DNA of 42,386 nucleotides from an uncultured Pseudoxanthomonas sp. GTDB taxonomy: Bacteria; Pseudomonadota; Gammaproteobacteria; Xanthomonadales; Xanthomonadaceae. The translations under genes were made by a program, and so were the position numbers. The DNA lies in NCBI GenBank assembly GCA_937975725.1, contig CALJUL010000122.1:1-42386 (forward strand). The letters are read 5' to 3'. The notes under the pieces are model-generated. The model was not told the DNA's origin. It saw only the letters and a list, made by a program, of their open reading frames with translations, and did not search any database. This document shows positions 1-8,619 of this stretch, piece after piece; position 1 is the stretch's first letter; each line of letters opens with the position of its first letter.

Positions 1-2
1 AG

Positions 3-158
3 CGCTTCCCGCGTATCCACCGCTCCACCATCGTCAACGCGCGCCGCGTGGTGGAACTGCGGCCGCACACCAACGGCGAATGCTTCCTGCGCCTGGACTG
101 CGGCCAGGAACTCAAACTCTCCCGCAGCCACCGCGACAAGCTCGCCACCCTGCTGTAG
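3..158 (+). CDS. LytTR-type DNA-binding response regulator, C-terminal fragment
   Basis: Only the last 51 codons are in the window; the gene starts upstream of base 1. The frame opens at base 3 and ends with TAG at 156-158. The visible residues read RFPRIHRSTIVN, then a strand pattern with NGECFLRLDCG, and end in SRSHRDKLATLL. This is the end of a LytTR domain: a conserved phenylalanine/arginine-histidine-arginine DNA-contact segment followed by the closing 'L-SRS-R-L--LL' segment. LytTR proteins of the AlgR/LytR type bind direct repeats and are usually phosphorylated by a partner kinase. No receiver domain or partner is visible here, so the regulated pathway cannot be named. Confidence 0.75.
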   Translation, partial: RFPRIHRSTIVNARRVVELRPHTNGECFLRLDCGQELKLSRSHRDKLATLL

Positions 159-162
159 ACCC

Positions 163-461
163 TTGCAGGAGGGGCTTCAGCCCCGACCCGACCGCATCCA
201 CGACGCGATTTGCACGGCCGCAAGCTGCACGGCCGGCTCGGTGCATCCGATGTGTTCGAATCATTGATCTGCCCGGGCCGCCGGGGAACGCTCGGCCTGT
301 CCGGTTCATCCAGCCCGTTCGGCCTGTCCGGCTGTCCGCTCGCGCACGCCGGAATCCCGGCAGCGGCTGCGCGACGAAACGCGATGGCGTGATGCCAGCC
401 GTCCATGAAATCCGTATCGGGCCGGCGTGGCGTGGTCGGGGCTTAAGCCCCTCCTACAGGG
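163..461. repeat. Convergent pair of REP-like palindromes (GGGGCTTCAGCCCC type)
   Basis: A plus-oriented copy (163-189, core GGAGGGGCTTCAGCCCCGACC) faces a minus-oriented copy (434-461, core GTCGGGGCTTAAGCCCCTCC). They are the GC-swapped variant of the GTAGGAGCG...CGCGACC palindrome used throughout the window. The ~240 bp between them, and the 462-621 stretch up to the RND gene, show no convincing gene. The plus copy starts 5 bp after the LytTR stop codon, so it may also act in transcript 3'-end formation. Confidence 0.75.
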
Positions 462-621
462 AGAATCCCCGGGAAACATGATGCGGAGAGAAGCACCGGC
501 GGCTCGCTTCGTCGTGCCGTCTCCACCGTTCGCCGCAACCGCGCGCGCGGCATGACTTCCGGACCATGGGCGGCGTGCGCGGCGGGCGCATCGTGCGCTC
601 CGCCGCTTCCCGGACAGTCCG

Positions 622-3600
622 ATGAAACTCACCGAAGCCTCGCTGCGCAATCCCGCCGCCGTCACGGTGGTCGTCGCCCTGGTCTGCGCCTTCGGCCTGC
701 TGAGCCTGGGCAAGCTGCCGGTGCAGTTGTTCCCCGACATCGAGCGCCCGCAGATGTCCATCCAAACCGGCTGGCGCGCGGCCTCGCCGCAGGAGATGGA
801 ATCGGAGATCGTCGAGCCCATCGAGGCGGTGATGCAAGGCCTGCCGGGGCTGGAGGAGATCGCCTCCAACGTCAACGCCGGCAACAGCCGGATCAACCTG
901 ACCTTCGCCGTCGGCAGCGACATGGACGCGGCGCTGGTGGAAGTGCTGTCGCGGATGAACCGCCTGCCGCCGTTGCCGCGCGACGCCACGCCGCCGGTGG
1001 TGCAGGCCGGCGCGGACAACGCCAACAACTCGCTGACCTACTTCTTCGTGCAGAAGCTGCCGGGCACGGCCGGCGACATCCTCGACTACCGGCGCATGAT
1101 CGAGGACCGCATCGTGCCGCGGCTGTCGGCGGTGGACGGTGTGGCCGGGGTGGAGGTCAACGGCGGCGCGCAGGAAGAGCTCACCATCACTCTGGACCTG
1201 GCGCGCGCCGCCGCGCTGGGCATCCAGATCCCCGAGGTGGCCGCGGTCGCCGCGCGCGCCACCGACGTCTCCGGCGGCGTGGTCGAGGCCGGCCGCCGCG
1301 AATACGTGCTGCGCTTCGCCGGCCGCTACGCGCCCGAGGCCATGGGCAACCTGATCCTGGCCTGGCGCGACGGCCGCCCGGTACGCCTGGCCGACGTCGC
1401 CAGCGTCGAGGTGAAGCGGCCGGAGCAGCGCTTCTTCGCCTACCAGAACGGCAATCCGGCCATCGGCCTGCGCATCCTGCGCGCGAGCGGCGCCAACGTG
1501 CTGGACACGCTGGAGGAGGTGAAGCGCGTCGTCGCCGAGGTGCGCGAGCAGGAACTGAAGCCGCTCGGCCTGGACATCGCGCAGAGCTTCGATGCCTCGG
1601 TGTTCATCAACCGCGCACTCGGCCTGCTGTCCGGCAGCCTGACCGCCGGCGTGCTGCTGGCGGTGGGTTGCCTGTGGTGGTTCCTGCGCGACGTGCGCGC
1701 CACCGCGCTGATCGCCTGCGCCATCCCGGTGTCGCTGCTGGCGACCTTCATCGTGCTGCAACTGACCGGGCGCAGCCTCAACGTCATCTCGCTGGCGGGC
1801 CTGGCCTTCGCCGTGGGCATGGTGATGGACGCGGCGGTGGTGGTGGCCGAGAACATCCTGCGCCTGCGCGAGGAAGGCATGCCGGCCGCGCGCGCCGCGC
1901 TGGAAGGCGCGCGCCAGGTCGGCGGCGCACTGGTGGCGTCCACGCTGACCACGGTGGCGGTGTTCCTGCCGGTGGTGTTCATGGACGACGTGGAGGGCCA
2001 GTTGTTCGCCGACCTGGCGCTGACCATCTCCATCGCGGTCGGCATCTCGCTGCTGGTCGCGGTCACCGTGCTGCCGGCCGCCGCCGGCAGTTGGCTGCGC
2101 GGGCGCGGCGGCCCCGCGCACCGGCACCGCGCCTGGTCGCAGGCCAGCGACTGGGCGCTGCGCGTCACCCGCACGCGCCGGCAACAGTGGGCCTGGCTGG
2201 CCGGGCTGGTCGCCGCGCCGGTGCTGCTGGCCGCGCTGCTGATGCCGCGCATCGACTACCTGCCGCCGGTCAAGCGCGCGGCGGTGGACGCCTTCTTCAA
2301 CTTCCCGCCCGGCATGAGCCCGGAGCGGGTGAACCGCGAGATCGCACCGGCCGTGCTGGAACGCATGCGCCCGTACATGGACGGCGAGAAGCGCCCGCAA
2401 CTGAGCAACTGGTACCTCAACCTGTGGCCGGGCGGCGGTTCGCTGGGCGCGCGCGTCGTAGATCCCGACGACATCGGCGAACTGGAGCGCATCGTCCGCG
2501 ACGAGATCGTCACCGGCTTCCCCGACACCCGCGCCTTCGCCAGCGAGGGCGAACTGTTCGGCGGCTTCGGCGGCTCGCCGCGCGCCATCGCCATCCACCT
2601 GCAGCACGGCGACGGCGATGCGCTGACGCGCGCGGCGGAGGCCGGACGCAAGGCGCTGGCCGCGCGCTTCGCCGGCGCCAACGTGCAGGCGTGGCCCAAC
2701 GCCGACGCCGGCACGCCGGAACTGCGCGTGGCCCCGGACGACCGCCGCCTGGCGGAAGTCGGCTGGCGCCGCCCGGAACTGGGCACCGTGGTGCGCGCGC
2801 TCGGCGACGGCCAATGGTTGGGCGAACACTTCGACGGCGACCGGCGGCTGGCCATCGTCCTGCGCAGCGACCGCGAGGGAGAAGCCGCGCGCCTCGGCGC
2901 CGCGCCGCTGGCGACGCCGCTGGGCGGCGTGCTGAGCCTGGGCGAGCTGGCGCGGGTGGACACCGTGCTGGCCCCCAACCAGTTGCGCCGCATCGACCGC
3001 CGCCGCACCGTCACCCTGACCGTCGATCCGCCTGCGGCGATGTCGCTGGAGGAAGCGCTGGACATCGTCCACGGCGAGATCGTGCCGGCGCTGCGCGACG
3101 CGCTGCCGGCCGACGCTGCCATCCGCGTGTCCGGCAGCGCCGACCGCCTGGGCCAGGTGGTGCGCGGCATGGGCGCCAACTTCGCGATGGCGCTGGCGGT
3201 GCTGTTCATGCTGATGGCGGCGATGTTCAAGTCGCTGCGCGACAGCGCGTTCGTGATGGCGACGCTGCCGATGGCGGTGCTGGGCGGCGTGGCCGGCCTG
3301 CGCGTGCTGGACCTGGCCGCCGGGCAGACCCTGGACCTGCTGTCGATGATCGGCTTCATCATGCTGCTGGGCATGGTGATCAACAACGCCATCCTGCTGG
3401 TGGCGCAAGCGCGCGATGCGCAGGCCGCCGGCGCGTCACTGGACGAAGCGCTGAAGCAGGCGCTGGACCAGCGCCTGCGCCCCATCCTGATCGCCGCGCT
3501 GACCGGCGTGCTGGGCGCGCTGCCGATGGCAATCAATCCCGGCCCCGGCGCGGTCATCTACCGCGGCCTGGCCGCGGTGTCGGTCGGCGGCGTGGCGCTG

Positions 3601-3714
3601 AGCCTGGTCTTCACCCTGGTACTGGTGCCGGCGCTGCTGCGCCTGGCCGGCGAGCGCGCGCCGAAGGCCGCCGATGCCGCCGCGCCGTTGCCGCTCCCCC
3701 ATCCCGTTTCCTGA
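622..3714 (+). CDS. RND-family efflux transporter permease subunit
   Basis: A 1030-residue inner-membrane proton/substrate antiporter of the AcrB/CzcA superfamily that exports substrates with a periplasmic adaptor. It begins MKLTEASLRNPAAV, the usual RND N-terminus leading into TM1 (about residues 10-30), followed by the porter motif LFPDIERP. TM4 carries GMVMDAAVVVAEN. D403 matches the first of the two AcrB TM4 aspartates, but the second position is alanine. TM10 carries VINNAILL instead of the AcrB lysine-containing motif. A second large periplasmic loop lies roughly at residues 540-850. Length is typical for the family. The stop is 19 bp before the adaptor gene, so the two form an operon with permease first. 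No outer-membrane factor is in the window. The substrate cannot be predicted; the single TM4 aspartate resembles heavy-metal-type members, but this is weak. Confidence 0.93.
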   Translation: MKLTEASLRNPAAVTVVVALVCAFGLLSLGKLPVQLFPDIERPQMSIQTGWRAASPQEMESEIVEPIEAVMQGLPGLEEIASNVNAGNSRINLTFAVGSDMDAALVEVLSRMNRLPPLPRDATPPVVQAGADNANNSLTYFFVQKLPGTAGDILDYRRMIEDRIVPRLSAVDGVAGVEVNGGAQEELTITLDLARAAALGIQIPEVAAVAARATDVSGGVVEAGRREYVLRFAGRYAPEAMGNLILAWRDGRPVRLADVASVEVKRPEQRFFAYQNGNPAIGLRILRASGANVLDTLEEVKRVVAEVREQELKPLGLDIAQSFDASVFINRALGLLSGSLTAGVLLAVGCLWWFLRDVRATALIACAIPVSLLATFIVLQLTGRSLNVISLAGLAFAVGMVMDAAVVVAENILRLREEGMPAARAALEGARQVGGALVASTLTTVAVFLPVVFMDDVEGQLFADLALTISIAVGISLLVAVTVLPAAAGSWLRGRGGPAHRHRAWSQASDWALRVTRTRRQQWAWLAGLVAAPVLLAALLMPRIDYLPPVKRAAVDAFFNFPPGMSPERVNREIAPAVLERMRPYMDGEKRPQLSNWYLNLWPGGGSLGARVVDPDDIGELERIVRDEIVTGFPDTRAFASEGELFGGFGGSPRAIAIHLQHGDGDALTRAAEAGRKALAARFAGANVQAWPNADAGTPELRVAPDDRRLAEVGWRRPELGTVVRALGDGQWLGEHFDGDRRLAIVLRSDREGEAARLGAAPLATPLGGVLSLGELARVDTVLAPNQLRRIDRRRTVTLTVDPPAAMSLEEALDIVHGEIVPALRDALPADAAIRVSGSADRLGQVVRGMGANFAMALAVLFMLMAAMFKSLRDSAFVMATLPMAVLGGVAGLRVLDLAAGQTLDLLSMIGFIMLLGMVINNAILLVAQARDAQAAGASLDEALKQALDQRLRPILIAALTGVLGALPMAINPGPGAVIYRGLAAVSVGGVALSLVFTLVLVPALLRLAGERAPKAADAAAPLPLPHPVS

Positions 3715-3733
3715 CCCTGCTCCGGAGAATCCC

Positions 3734-4834
3734 ATGCGCTTCCTGCACAAGACCCTGATCGCCACCGCGCTGGCCGGCGCGCTCGCCCTGCCCCTGCTGT
3801 GGCCGGACGCCGGCGCCAGCGCGGCCACCGAGAAACCCGAGGCACCACCGGCCGTCGTCAGTGTCGCGTCCGCCGTCAGCACCGCGCTCGCCCCGCAGCA
3901 CTGGTCGCCGGGCAGCGTCATCAGCCGCCGCGACGCGCGCGTGGCCGGCGAACAGAACGGCCGCGTGGTGGAGGTGGCCGACGTCGGCCAGCGCGTGCGC
4001 ACCGGCCAGGCGCTGGCGGTGCTGGACGACACCGCCCTGCGCCTGCGCGAGCAGGAAGGCCGCGCCGAGCTCGCCCGCATCCAGGCGCAACTGGAACTGG
4101 CGACCCGGCAGGAACAGCGCTACGCGCAACTGGCGGCGCAGCAGAACATCGCCCGCGCGCAGTACGAGCAATCGCGCGCCGACCGCGACACCCTGGCGCA
4201 GGAGCGCGCACGCGTGCTGGCGCAACTGGCGCAGACGCGCCACCAGCGCGAGCGCATGGTGGTACGCGCGCCGTTCGATGGCATCGTGGTCGAGCGCCAC
4301 ACCCAGCTCGGCGAATACCTCACTACCGGCGCCTCGGTGGCGCGGCTGGTGGACACCGCCGCACAGGAGGTGCGCGTGCGCGCGCCGGTGGACCTGGCCC
4401 GGCACCTGGCCACCGGCACCCAGGTGCGCGTGCGCAGCGCGGACGGCGAGCACGCCTACCCGGTCAGCGCCCTGGTGCCGGTAGGCGACGACGCCTCGCG
4501 GCAACTGGAACTGCGCATCGCCATCGACGGCCTGCACATACCGGTCGGCACGGCGGTGGACGTGGGCCTGCCCAGCGCGGCGCCGCGCACGGTGGTGGCG
4601 GTGCCGCGCGACGCGCTGATCCTGCGCCGCGAAGGCGACTTCGTGCTGCGCGTGGACGGCGCCGGCAAGGCCGAGCGCGTCGCGGTGAAGGCCGGCACCG
4701 AAGTGGACGGCCTGGTGGAAGTGGACGGCGCCGTGCGCGCCGGCGACCGCCTGATCGTGCGCGGCGGCGAGCGCATCGAACCCGGCCAGCCCGTGAACAT
4801 CCAGCCCTTGTCACCCGCCATGGCGATGCGCTGA
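3734..4834 (+). CDS. RND efflux periplasmic adaptor (membrane-fusion) subunit
   Basis: A 366-residue HlyD/AcrA-type adaptor linking the RND permease to an outer-membrane channel. The ATG at 3734 is preceded by CCGGAGAA, and the N-terminus MRFLHKTLIATALAGALALP is a signal peptide ending near residue 32. Next come a half-lipoyl/barrel-sandwich segment (RVVEVADVGQRVRTGQALAVL), an alpha-helical hairpin (about 95-165, rich in EQE, RQEQRY and ARAQYEQSRA), the returning lipoyl half (VRAPFDGIVVERHTQLGEYL), a beta-barrel, and a C-terminal membrane-proximal domain ending GERIEPGQPVNI. There is no lipobox cysteine, so it is probably anchored by an uncleaved or cleaved signal segment only. It is cotranscribed with the upstream permease. 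Confidence 0.92.
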   Translation: MRFLHKTLIATALAGALALPLLWPDAGASAATEKPEAPPAVVSVASAVSTALAPQHWSPGSVISRRDARVAGEQNGRVVEVADVGQRVRTGQALAVLDDTALRLREQEGRAELARIQAQLELATRQEQRYAQLAAQQNIARAQYEQSRADRDTLAQERARVLAQLAQTRHQRERMVVRAPFDGIVVERHTQLGEYLTTGASVARLVDTAAQEVRVRAPVDLARHLATGTQVRVRSADGEHAYPVSALVPVGDDASRQLELRIAIDGLHIPVGTAVDVGLPSAAPRTVVAVPRDALILRREGDFVLRVDGAGKAERVAVKAGTEVDGLVEVDGAVRAGDRLIVRGGERIEPGQPVNIQPLSPAMAMR

Positions 4835-4849
4835 AGCCGTCCTGCCACC

Positions 4850-5018
4850 GTGGGAGCGATGCAAGTCGCGACCGGAAAGGCGAACAAGCGCATGCCACGG
4901 ATCGCGCGGATGAACACGGATAGAGCCTGTTCGATCAGCTTCATCCGCGTTCATCCGCGTGATCCATGGCTAATGGCGTTTTCTGTTCCCGGTCGCGACT
5001 CACGTCGCTCCCACAAGG
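4850..5018. repeat. Composite inverted repeat: REP / CACGGAT arms / REP
   Basis: Outer ends are REP copies in opposite orientation: 4850-4873 (GTGGGAGCGATGCAAGTCGC...) and 4991-5014 (GGTCGCGACTCACGTCGCTC...). Inside them lie two inverted arms, GCCACGGATCGCGCGGATG (from 4893) and its counterpart TCATCCGCGTGATCCATGGC (ending about 4970). Read as RNA, the whole ~165 bp could fold into one long hairpin. The same architecture recurs at 9062-9476, 39043-39248, 39563-39784 and 40428-40605. It follows the adaptor stop by 16 bp and ends about 45 bp before the ABC gene start. Confidence 0.8.
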
Positions 5019-5061
5019 AAGGATCACCCACATCGGACACCGGGACAGGCACAATCCGGGC

Positions 5062-6957
5062 ATGGCTTCCTCCCCGAACGCACCCGACGCCGCCGGCGCG
5101 GCGCGCACGGCCTCCCGCGCCGGCCGCCCCAACCTGCGCGAGCGCTTCGACGCGATGCGCAACCTGTCGCCGTTCCTGGCGCAGATCTGGCGCACCAGCC
5201 GCGCGCTGACCCTCGCCAGTCTGGGCCTGCGCCTGCTGCGCGCGCTGCTGCCCATCGCCACGCTGTACATCGGCAAGCTGATCATCGACGAGGCCATCCG
5301 CCTGGTCGGGCTGGGGCTGGGCTTCGATTCGCTGGGCGAGGCCTGGCGCAGCGGCCAACTGGACACGCTGCTGGGGCTGTTGGCGCTGGAGTTCGCGCTG
5401 GCGATCCTCTCCGACCTGCTGGGCCGGCTGGTGAGCTACGCCGACGCGCTGCTGTCGGAGCTGTTCACCAACGCCACCAGCATCCGCCTGATGGAACACG
5501 CGGCCACGCTGGACCTGGAGGACTTCGAGGACCCGGACCTGCAGGACAAGCTGGACCGCGCGCGCCGGCAGACGATGGGGCGCATGAACCTGATGAGCCA
5601 GTTGTTCGGCCAGGTGCAGGACGCCATCACGGTGGCGGGCTTCGCCGCCGGCCTGCTGGTGTACGCGCCGTGGCTGATCGCGCTGCTGGCGGTGGCGCTG
5701 GTGCCGGCCTTCATCGGCGAGTCGCACTTCAACGCGCTGGGCTATTCGCTCAACTTCCAGTGGACGCCGGAGCGACGGCAACTGGAATACATGCGGCAGA
5801 TGGGCGCCAGCGTGGAGACGGCCAAGGAGGTGAAGATCTTCAACCTCCACCGCTTCCTGATCGAGCGCTACCGCACGCTGGCGCAGAAGTTCTTCCTGGC
5901 CAACCGCGCGCTGGCGCGGCGGCGCGCGTTCTGGGGCACGCTGCTGGCGGCGCTGGGCACGCTGGGCTACTACGTGGCCTACGGCTACATCGCCTGGCGC
6001 ACGGTCAAGGGCGATTTCAGCATCGGCGACCTGACCTTCCTGGCCGGCAGCTTCCGCCGGCTGCGGCAGTTGCTGGAGGGGCTGCTGGTGGGCTTCTCGC
6101 AGGTGGCCGGGCAGGCGCTGTACCTGGACGACCTGTTCTCGTTCTTCGAGATCGAGCCGGAGATCGCCTCGCCGGCGGACCCGGCACCGTTCCCCGCCCC
6201 CATCGAGCGCGGCTTCGTGTTCGAGAACGTGGGCTTCCGCTACCCGGACGCGGAGCGCTGGGCGGTGCGCCACCTGGACTTCGAGCTGCGCGCCGGCGAA
6301 GTGCTGGCGCTGGTGGGCGAGAACGGCGCCGGCAAGACCACGCTGGTGAAGCTGCTGGCACGGCTGTACGACCCGGACGAGGGCCGCATCCTGCTGGACG
6401 GCCGCGACCTGCGCGAATACGACATCGACGCGCTGCGCGCCAACATCGGGGTGATCTTCCAGGACTTCGTGCGCTACCACCTGACCGCCGGCGAGAACAT
6501 CGGCGTGGGCCGGATCGAGGCGATGCAGGACCGGGACCGCATCCGCGCCGCCGCCGCGCGCGCGATGGCCGACGAGGTGATCGAAGGCCTGCCGCGCGGC
6601 TACGACCAGTTGGTGGGCCGGCGCTTCAAGGACAGCGTGGACCTGTCCGGTGGGCAATGGCAGAAGATCGCGATCGCCCGCGCCTACATGCGCGACGCGC
6701 AGGTGATGATCCTGGACGAACCGACCGCGGCGCTGGACGCGCGCAGCGAGTTCGAGGTCTTCCAGCGCTTCAAGGAACTCTCGGACGACCGCACCGCCGT
6801 GCTGATCTCGCACCGCTTCTCCAGCGTGCGCATGGCCGACCGCATCCTGGTCCTGCACGAAGGCCGGCTGGAGGCCAGCGGCACGCACCAGGAACTGCTC
6901 GCCCAGGGCGGACGCTACGCCGAACTGTTCGAACTGCAGGCCGCCGGCTACCGTTAG
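5062..6957 (+). CDS. ABC exporter, fused permease and ATPase (half transporter)
   Basis: A 631-residue half transporter expected to work as a homodimer in the inner membrane. The ATG at 5062 (MASSPNAPDAAG) is chosen because it directly precedes the conserved region RNLSPFLAQIWRTSRAL; longer starts would run into the repeat. Transmembrane segments fill about residues 45-350, with coupling-type sequence ETAKEVKIF. The nucleotide-binding domain has Walker A GENGAGKTT (residues 419-427), Q-loop VIFQDF, signature LSGGQWQ, Walker B VMILDEPTAALD (D552) and H-loop LISHRF, so ATPase residues look intact. The unusual 'FQDFVRYHLTAGENIGVG' Q-loop neighbourhood is common in peptide/lantibiotic-type exporters, but no peptide substrate gene is nearby. 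It stands alone between a repeat and the next operon. Confidence 0.92.
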   Translation: MASSPNAPDAAGAARTASRAGRPNLRERFDAMRNLSPFLAQIWRTSRALTLASLGLRLLRALLPIATLYIGKLIIDEAIRLVGLGLGFDSLGEAWRSGQLDTLLGLLALEFALAILSDLLGRLVSYADALLSELFTNATSIRLMEHAATLDLEDFEDPDLQDKLDRARRQTMGRMNLMSQLFGQVQDAITVAGFAAGLLVYAPWLIALLAVALVPAFIGESHFNALGYSLNFQWTPERRQLEYMRQMGASVETAKEVKIFNLHRFLIERYRTLAQKFFLANRALARRRAFWGTLLAALGTLGYYVAYGYIAWRTVKGDFSIGDLTFLAGSFRRLRQLLEGLLVGFSQVAGQALYLDDLFSFFEIEPEIASPADPAPFPAPIERGFVFENVGFRYPDAERWAVRHLDFELRAGEVLALVGENGAGKTTLVKLLARLYDPDEGRILLDGRDLREYDIDALRANIGVIFQDFVRYHLTAGENIGVGRIEAMQDRDRIRAAAARAMADEVIEGLPRGYDQLVGRRFKDSVDLSGGQWQKIAIARAYMRDAQVMILDEPTAALDARSEFEVFQRFKELSDDRTAVLISHRFSSVRMADRILVLHEGRLEASGTHQELLAQGGRYAELFELQAAGYR

Positions 6958-6997
6958 CGACCGCCGCCCATCCCCTTTCCCCCAAGGAGACACGACG

Positions 6998-8212
6998 TTG
7001 ACCGCCTTCCCCACCCGACGCCTCGCCCCCCGGCCCGCCCTCGCCCTGCTCGCCGCCCTGCCACTGGCCGCCTGCGGCCCGTCGGCCAAGGGCGACGCCG
7101 CCGCGCCCGCGCAGGCGCAGGCCGCGCCGGCTTCGCAACCGGCGCAGACCCTGCCCAGCGCCCTGGGCACGATCCGCGTGACCGAGGTCGTGCGCGGGCT
7201 CGACCATCCGTGGGCACTGGCCTTCCTGCCCGACGGCGCCATGCTGGTGACCGAGCGCAGCGGGCACCTGCGCCGGGTCACGCCCGACGGCGCCGTCTCC
7301 GCGCCGATCGCCGGCGTGCCCGAGGTGTATGCCACCGGCCAGGGCGGCCTGCTGGACGTGGCGCTGGCGCCCGACTTCGCCGACAGCCGGCGCATCTACC
7401 TGAGCTACGCCGAACCCGGCGACGGCGGCATCGCCGGCACCGCGGTCGCGCGGGCCACGCTGGACGACGGCGCGCTGTCCGGCGTCGAGGTGATCTACCG
7501 GCAGGAGCCCAAGCTGGAAGGCCCCAACCACTTCGGCTCGCGGCTGGTGTTCGACGGCCAGGGGCATCTGTTCGTCAGCCAGGGCGAACGCAACCACCGC
7601 CCGCTGGCGCAGGAACTGGACAAGCTGCAAGGCAAGCTGGTGCGCCTGAACCTGGACGGCAGCGTGCCGCAGGACAATCCCTTCGTCGGCACCGCCGGTG
7701 CACGCCCGGAGATCTGGAGCTACGGCCACCGCAACATGCAGGGCATGGCGCTGGACCCGCGCACCGGCAAGCTGTGGCAGAGCGAGCACGGCCCGCGCGG
7801 CGGCGACGAGATCAACCTGCCGCAGCCCGGTCGCAACTACGGCTGGCCGGTCATCACCTACGGAATCAACTATTCCGGCCAGCCCATCCCGGAGGCCCAG
7901 GGCAAGGCCAAGGCCGGCATGGAGCAGCCGCACCACGTCTGGGAGAAGTCGCCCGGCGTGTCGGGCATGGCGTTCTATACCGGCCGTCCCGGCGCACCGT
8001 GGAACGACAGCCTGTTCCTGGGCGCGCTGGCCGAACGCAACCTCATCCGCCTGACCCTGCAGGGCGACCGCATCGCCGGCGAGGAACGCCTGCTGGACGG
8101 CATCGGCGAGCGCGTCCGCGACGTGCGCGTGGGCCCGGACGGCAACGTCTACGTGCTGACCGACGAGGACGACGGCAAGCTGTGGCGGATCGAGCCGCCG
8201 AAGGCGCCATGA
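6998..8212 (+). CDS. PQQ-dependent sugar (glucose/sorbosone-type) dehydrogenase, lipoprotein
   Basis: A 404-residue soluble-type aldose dehydrogenase homologue. The start is TTG at 6998 with a strong AAGGAGA 8 bp upstream (6984-6990). The signal peptide ends in lipobox LAAC, predicting a lipid-anchored periplasmic or outer-membrane protein, followed by an Ala/Gln-rich linker (residues about 30-55). The six-bladed GSDH propeller starts at GLDHPWALAFLPDG. It contains VTERSGHL, GGLLDVALAPDF, FSYGHRNMQGMAL-like blade signatures (WSYGHRNMQGMALDP) and SEHGPRGGDEIN, the last typical of PQQ/Ca-binding loops. Family members oxidise aldoses with PQQ. The following two genes overlap it (ATGA, then GTGA), so the three are translationally coupled, but the pathway link is not obvious. 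Confidence 0.9.
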   Translation: MTAFPTRRLAPRPALALLAALPLAACGPSAKGDAAAPAQAQAAPASQPAQTLPSALGTIRVTEVVRGLDHPWALAFLPDGAMLVTERSGHLRRVTPDGAVSAPIAGVPEVYATGQGGLLDVALAPDFADSRRIYLSYAEPGDGGIAGTAVARATLDDGALSGVEVIYRQEPKLEGPNHFGSRLVFDGQGHLFVSQGERNHRPLAQELDKLQGKLVRLNLDGSVPQDNPFVGTAGARPEIWSYGHRNMQGMALDPRTGKLWQSEHGPRGGDEINLPQPGRNYGWPVITYGINYSGQPIPEAQGKAKAGMEQPHHVWEKSPGVSGMAFYTGRPGAPWNDSLFLGALAERNLIRLTLQGDRIAGEERLLDGIGERVRDVRVGPDGNVYVLTDEDDGKLWRIEPPKAP

Positions 8213-8619
8213 CCGCCGCGCCCGCCCTCGCCCGCCGCCTGGCGCACGCGGCCGGCCCGGTGCTGGCACTGGCCGCCGCGCTGGCCTTCGCCCAGCCGGC
8301 GCCGGCCGACTACGCCCAGGCCCGGCAGCGCGCCGATGCCGACGAAGCCTCGCTCGACCCGGCCACCGCCGCCACGCTGCGCGATGCGCAGTCGCGCGTG
8401 CTGGACGCGGCCATCGCCGCCTGCGCCACGCCCGCGGCCGACACCTCGCCATTCGTGGTGGTGGCCGAACTCGACGCTGGCGGCACAGCGGCCCGGACCT
8501 GGCGCGAAGGCGCCACGCCGCTGGCGATCTGCGTGCAGAAGCAGATCGCCGGCAAACCGCTGGCCGCGCCGCCGCGCGCGCCGTTCTTCGTGTCCTTCGA
8601 ACTGAGCTTCACACCGTGA
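8209..8619 (+). CDS. Hypothetical secreted protein
   Basis: A 136-residue protein that I do not recognise. The ATG at 8209 overlaps the upstream stop (ATGA), which fixes the start. Residues 1-32 (Arg-Arg then Ala/Leu-rich, ending FAQPAPADYAQA) read as a Sec signal peptide, predicting export. The mature part has two cysteines (CATP and CVQK) that could form a disulfide and a conserved-looking end, PFFVSFELSFTP. The sequence between them (TPLAICVQKQIAG) suggests a small beta protein. It sits between a periplasmic dehydrogenase lipoprotein and a thioesterase with overlaps at both ends, so expression is tied to both. Function unknown. Confidence 0.72.
   Translation: MTAAPALARRLAHAAGPVLALAAALAFAQPAPADYAQARQRADADEASLDPATAATLRDAQSRVLDAAIAACATPAADTSPFVVVAELDAGGTAARTWREGATPLAICVQKQIAGKPLAAPPRAPFFVSFELSFTP

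Noticed and set aside
80..481. 133-codon ORF over the first intergenic region
   Set aside because: Spans the LytTR end and a REP pair, Pro/Arg-rich, no start signal.
454..3408. 984-codon minus-strand open frame opposite the RND gene
   Set aside because: His/Gln/Arg-rich composition typical of the antisense of GC-rich codons; the plus strand encodes a full RND protein with motifs.
552..3758. 1068-codon plus frame overlapping the RND gene
   Set aside because: Arg/Gly/Ala-rich shadow with no domain content.
4850..5209. Short ORF reading ...FIRVHPRDPWL...
   Set aside because: This peptide pattern is the translation of the CACGGAT repeat arms, also seen at 39055-39291, 39480-39701 and 39770-40522; it is not a protein.
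4951..7395. 814-codon minus frame opposite the ABC transporter
   Set aside because: Low-complexity shadow; the ABC motifs are on the plus strand.
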